A program made the translations under genes and the position numbers. From Schaedlerella arabinosiphila (lineage in GTDB: Bacteria; Bacillota; Clostridia; Lachnospirales; Lachnospiraceae), in contig NZ_RHJS01000002.1 in NCBI RefSeq assembly GCF_003885045.1, forward strand, positions 4,519,302 to 4,583,301: DNA of 64,000 bases, read 5' to 3'. Numbering within the stretch: position 1 is the first letter of the stretch; each line of letters begins with the position of its first letter. Below, one piece after another: positions 60,900 to 64,000 of the stretch. The notes below the pieces were generated by a model that saw only the letters and a list, made by a program, of their open reading frames with translations, was not told where the DNA came from and made no database searches.

Positions 60900-61838
60900 C
60901 TATTCCTCCAGATACAAAGTCTCACATTTTGCCCCTTTATCTTCTATCTGTTTTTTTATCGCAAGAGTTGCATTATATGACGCTGTAACAAGGCAGTTGT
61001 ATTGTCCAAAACGTGTTAAATATTCATGTAATGTAATAATTCTTTTTCCTCTGTGCATTTTTCCAATCTTGTCTGCTGAATTATCAATAAAAAATTTTAC
61101 ATTTTCTTTTCCTAGAATATCTAATACTATGTCACCAATCCAACCGGCACCAAACAATGCAAAAGGCCTTTTATCATCAAACTTTTTACAAGCCCTACGA
61201 ACTGCTATTTCCCAAATCCGATATGTGTCAAAATATCCATATGTAGGAACACGGCATTCGTCTATAAATGGATTTCCAATTACGATGGATTGTGCTGGCT
61301 CTTTCTGGGCAACCAGACATCCGTCATTCCAATCGTCCATCCATTCCCTATAATTTTCCATTTCGGGCACTCCCCCCACCGACGTATGGTGTACTTTCAA
61401 CTGTGCCCACTTTGCTAAAGCAGCAAGACCATCAGAGAAATAACGATAGCAATCTTTCGGGGTTTTATGTTCTATCCCCGCATTTGGTGCTATAATCACA
61501 CAAAATCCCGAGGGACTTAACACCCTCGCAATTTCTCTGATTGTAAGCCATGGATATTCAATATGTTCAAATGCCTGCCCTGAAATGACCAAATCAAATG
61601 TTTCATCCGGAATCTCCTCCCAATGATAAATATCTCTCGGCACGATATCAACATTCGACCCTGCTGCCATGTCCAAACCAGTATAACTATATCTGGATTC
61701 ATCAAATATTTCTCTGTATGTCCCATTCATATCATAGCTTCCTATATCTAGGACGTTTACTTTCTTATCTTTTTTGATAAAAAATGGCTCATATTGTTTT
61801 ATCAGACATTCCATTCTTAAAAATGATGATTTGTGCAT
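60900..61838 (-). CDS. Class I SAM-dependent methyltransferase with C-terminal F-G-A-G domain
   Basis: 312 aa from the ATG at 61838 (GAGGAG 7 nt upstream). The N-terminal Methyltransf_11-type domain has VNVLDIGSYDMNGTYREIF (motif I) and FDLVISGQAFEHIEYPWLTIREIARVLSPSGFCVIIAPN. The C-terminal ~90 residues (FALFGAGWIGDIVLDILGKENVKFFIDNSADKIGKMHRGKRIITLHEYL) are the recurring small domain, here at the opposite end from the FkbM protein. Tightly coupled to the downstream FkbM gene. Confidence 0.88.
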   Translation of the reverse strand: MHKSSFLRMECLIKQYEPFFIKKDKKVNVLDIGSYDMNGTYREIFDESRYSYTGLDMAAGSNVDIVPRDIYHWEEIPDETFDLVISGQAFEHIEYPWLTIREIARVLSPSGFCVIIAPNAGIEHKTPKDCYRYFSDGLAALAKWAQLKVHHTSVGGVPEMENYREWMDDWNDGCLVAQKEPAQSIVIGNPFIDECRVPTYGYFDTYRIWEIAVRRACKKFDDKRPFALFGAGWIGDIVLDILGKENVKFFIDNSADKIGKMHRGKRIITLHEYLTRFGQYNCLVTASYNATLAIKKQIEDKGAKCETLYLEE

Positions 61839-61958
61839 AAGCATTCTCCTCAATTATATTTTACTTATAAATACCCCTGAAGTATGTAGTCATCAATATC
61901 TATTTTAAAGCGTAAATATCTCATCATTTTTACGAAATACATAACCCAATACACATCT

Positions 61959-64000
61959 TCACCCTATCCCCTCGGATTTCCATATTGCCAGCGGATTCGG
62001 ATATGTATATGGCCTGACCCATGTGATCCGTTTTCCACAAATCCCCATGTGTTCTAAATCCCTCCGAATCCCATCCGCTACGTTTTCATCCATCACCGCA
62101 ATCACAATCTGCTCATCAGATCCAACATCTATTTGGGATATGTCAGAAACCTCCAAAAGCCCTTTCTGTCTATAGGCTTCCGCATTTTGGTCTACCCACA
62201 GCACGACCTCATGTTCCGTATCGTCTTTCAGCCTACGGTAAAGGTCCTGTCCGAATTTCCCGGCCCCATAAAGCACAATCTTTTCCTCCAGCAGACGGAG
62301 CGGATAAAATGCAGCCCTTCCGTAGCGCTTGACCAATTCCTCCTGATGCTGTTCCCGGTCCTGCCGATATATCCTGCCAACTACAGAGCCATGTTCCCTC
62401 TTGCAGCGTTCGATCAAAGCCCGTTCCTCCTCTGTCGCCCTCAGGACTGAATAATTTAAGTCGGTTCCTTTATAGAAAAACTCAATCGGTTCGTTTGTCC
62501 TGCGGAGGAAGATTTCCTTAATCTCCTGTTGGGTAAGCCTAGGCGCATATTCCACAACCTCCTCCCCTCGCCCTGATTCACTGCTGGGCATGGAGGCGAA
62601 ATATTCCAAAACATCTTTCGAGGGTTCCTGTGCGATATGGCGCAGGTACAATAAGACATTGCGCATGGAGCCAATATTTATGCCGCATGTTTCTGATACC
62701 TTGCACATCTCGTCTGCCAAGTCCAATATTCCTTTTTCATATTCATAAAAGCCATACTCGATCAATGCTTTATTCTCTGTTGTTTCCAAATCCGGCACAA
62801 TATTATCCCCTTTGCGTAAATAGCCTCTTGTCTGTCCATGGGGCGCCCGGCACATCATCTCTATTGTAAGGTTATTGTCCAAAAATCCAGGCATAAATGT
62901 ATCTGTTATAGAATTTTCTATCAGGTTTACCCTGTCAATCTTAAAGAAAAAAGTATGGATTGGTTTTGGATAGATCTCTTTAAGCAACTGCCAAAGACAT
63001 CCCTGCGTCAATCCGCCTCCTGACACATCAACAAATGCAAACGCGTCATCGGCTACATCCACCTCCTGCGCCAAATATTGCTGCGCCAACTTCCTCTCTT
63101 CAGACAGATGCTTTAAATGATACTTCCTAAAATCATCATCTTTAGATAACCTTCTTGTAATATACTCCAATTCCTGACTTGAAATACAGGAATCTTTTTT
63201 CCTTTTTGCATATAGTCCTGGAAGGAAATCATATAACTCTTGTAATGGGACATGCAAAACATAGGATAGTTCACTTAACGACGTAATCCTATAAACATGT
63301 GACCACAAAATCAATTGATATAAATTATAATGTTCTTCTGTCAGTGACGGCATACGCCATGCCTTCCTCGAACCGTAAATATATTTTGTCGTAATATCCA
63401 GTCCTTTTTCCTTTAAAATTATATCAACTATTTCTTTAACCAGATATCCATCCCTTGCGATAAAATATAACCTTTTAAACTTCTTTTTTACAGCTTGTCC
63501 TACAATCCATTCTGCATAACTATACAGGACCGGACCTGCATATCTGCATCCAATGCGGAATGAATCAGCTTGATCAGCCCTGTTTGCAGAAACACGAGTT
63601 CTGCAACCGCTTCTCAATGCCGTTCCAACCATCAATTGAAGCCCGCTGTCATCCCCGTATGTTTCCAAAATCCCTTTTTCAAACCCTGTCAGTTCCACTT
63701 TTGAATATAATTCCACTTTCATCCCCATCCAATAAGGGATTTCTATATCCTGATGGAGATTATCCCCAATATGAGTCCACTCCCCATAATCAACCCGCTC
63801 TATCTCTTGCACCTTACGGTATAAATTTCCTGTAGTTTTACGCACGCCATACTCTGAAGAGACATAAATGGGAATCTCACGGAATACTTCATCCGTCTGC
63901 AGCAGCATCCTACGTATCGTATCTGTTGGCAGATACATATCTGAAACAAGGATTACCCTCTCCCCCTGTTCCAGAAGCCGCTTTAGCCTCTGGATATTTT
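61959..64000 (-). CDS. HAD-like protein with C-terminal Y-G-A-G domain (5' end outside window)
   Basis: The frame stays open to the window edge, so the N-terminus is missing; at least 680 residues are visible. Near the visible start, VILVSDMYLPTDTI resembles a HAD motif I (D-x-Y/F-x-x-T), and HIGDNLHQDI fits the HAD GD-N motif. The middle part (KRLYFIARDGYLVKEIVDIIL) looks like a second, degenerate HAD-like unit. The C-terminus (KIVLYGAGKFGQDLYRRLKDDTEHEVVLWVDQNAE) is the recurring small domain. Proteins of this plan occur in polysaccharide loci; the reaction is unknown. Confidence 0.7.
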   Translation of the reverse strand, partial: NIQRLKRLLEQGERVILVSDMYLPTDTIRRMLLQTDEVFREIPIYVSSEYGVRKTTGNLYRKVQEIERVDYGEWTHIGDNLHQDIEIPYWMGMKVELYSKVELTGFEKGILETYGDDSGLQLMVGTALRSGCRTRVSANRADQADSFRIGCRYAGPVLYSYAEWIVGQAVKKKFKRLYFIARDGYLVKEIVDIILKEKGLDITTKYIYGSRKAWRMPSLTEEHYNLYQLILWSHVYRITSLSELSYVLHVPLQELYDFLPGLYAKRKKDSCISSQELEYITRRLSKDDDFRKYHLKHLSEERKLAQQYLAQEVDVADDAFAFVDVSGGGLTQGCLWQLLKEIYPKPIHTFFFKIDRVNLIENSITDTFMPGFLDNNLTIEMMCRAPHGQTRGYLRKGDNIVPDLETTENKALIEYGFYEYEKGILDLADEMCKVSETCGINIGSMRNVLLYLRHIAQEPSKDVLEYFASMPSSESGRGEEVVEYAPRLTQQEIKEIFLRRTNEPIEFFYKGTDLNYSVLRATEEERALIERCKREHGSVVGRIYRQDREQHQEELVKRYGRAAFYPLRLLEEKIVLYGAGKFGQDLYRRLKDDTEHEVVLWVDQNAEAYRQKGLLEVSDISQIDVGSDEQIVIAVMDENVADGIRRDLEHMGICGKRITWVRPYTYPNPLAIWKSEGIG

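Overview
The window looks like a chromosomal segment of a motile, Gram-positive, Clostridia-type bacterium, most likely a member of the Lachnospiraceae. This is inferred from the layout of the flagellar basal-body operon, the AAGGAGG-type ribosome sites, the several short (~270-280 aa) flagellins, and the YARHG/zinc-ribbon and AAA/PD-(D/E)XK families. No rRNA, tRNA or CRISPR array was seen.

Region 1 (1-10.5 kb, minus strand) is a flagellar rod/basal-body/hook operon. In transcription order it holds a lytic transglycosylase, flgB, fliE, fliF, fliG, fliH, fliI, fliJ, fliK, flgD, a TIGR02530-type gene and flgE (cut by the window edge). flgC, normally between flgB and fliE, is absent and is replaced by about 370 bp of structured non-coding DNA. 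A methyl-accepting chemotaxis protein lies divergently at 10.7 kb.

Region 2 (12.7-39 kb) is the most interesting part. It has four flagellin cassettes, each with one or two glycosyltransferases that carry a GT2 domain and a long repeat-like tail. Cassettes 1-3 are on the minus strand and cassette 4 is on the plus strand. A small serine recombinase gene lies between flagellins 3 and 4, which diverge from each other. Upstream of every flagellin is a 26-bp imperfect palindrome (12-bp arms, 2-bp core GT), about 135-145 bp before the start codon and always in the same orientation relative to the flagellin. Sites 3 and 4 therefore form an inverted pair flanking the recombinase. The only convincing flagellin promoter I can find is inside that ~1 kb segment, next to site 4 and pointing at flagellin 4. 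This is the architecture of a Hin-type DNA-inversion switch. Two further inverted partner sites (1 and 2) could let one promoter serve four flagellin/glycosyltransferase cassettes. All four flagellin leaders also carry a hairpin that varies by compensatory changes and shows AAGGAA in its loop, upstream of the ribosome site. It is a good candidate for CsrA control.

Region 3 (37.7-46.2 kb and 52.7-58.3 kb) holds two diverged copies of a surface-glycan or flagellar-modification block: a CgeB-like glycosyltransferase, a methyltransferase-LicD fusion, an AAA/PD-(D/E)XK gene and a TagD-like cytidylyltransferase. Each copy has decayed differently, and an IS1182-like element lies at the edge of the first. 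Between the two copies is an envelope group (46.2-52.5 kb): a serine beta-lactamase-like hydrolase, an N-acetylmuramoyl-L-alanine amidase and three zinc-ribbon proteins.

Region 4 (58.5-64 kb) continues the glycan-type genes: a capsular-type glycosyltransferase, an FkbM methyltransferase, a class I methyltransferase and a HAD-like protein cut by the window edge. A small F/Y-G-x-G nucleotide-binding-like domain recurs in seven proteins of regions 3 and 4. Taken together, the window suggests a motility locus with a variable, glycosylated filament.
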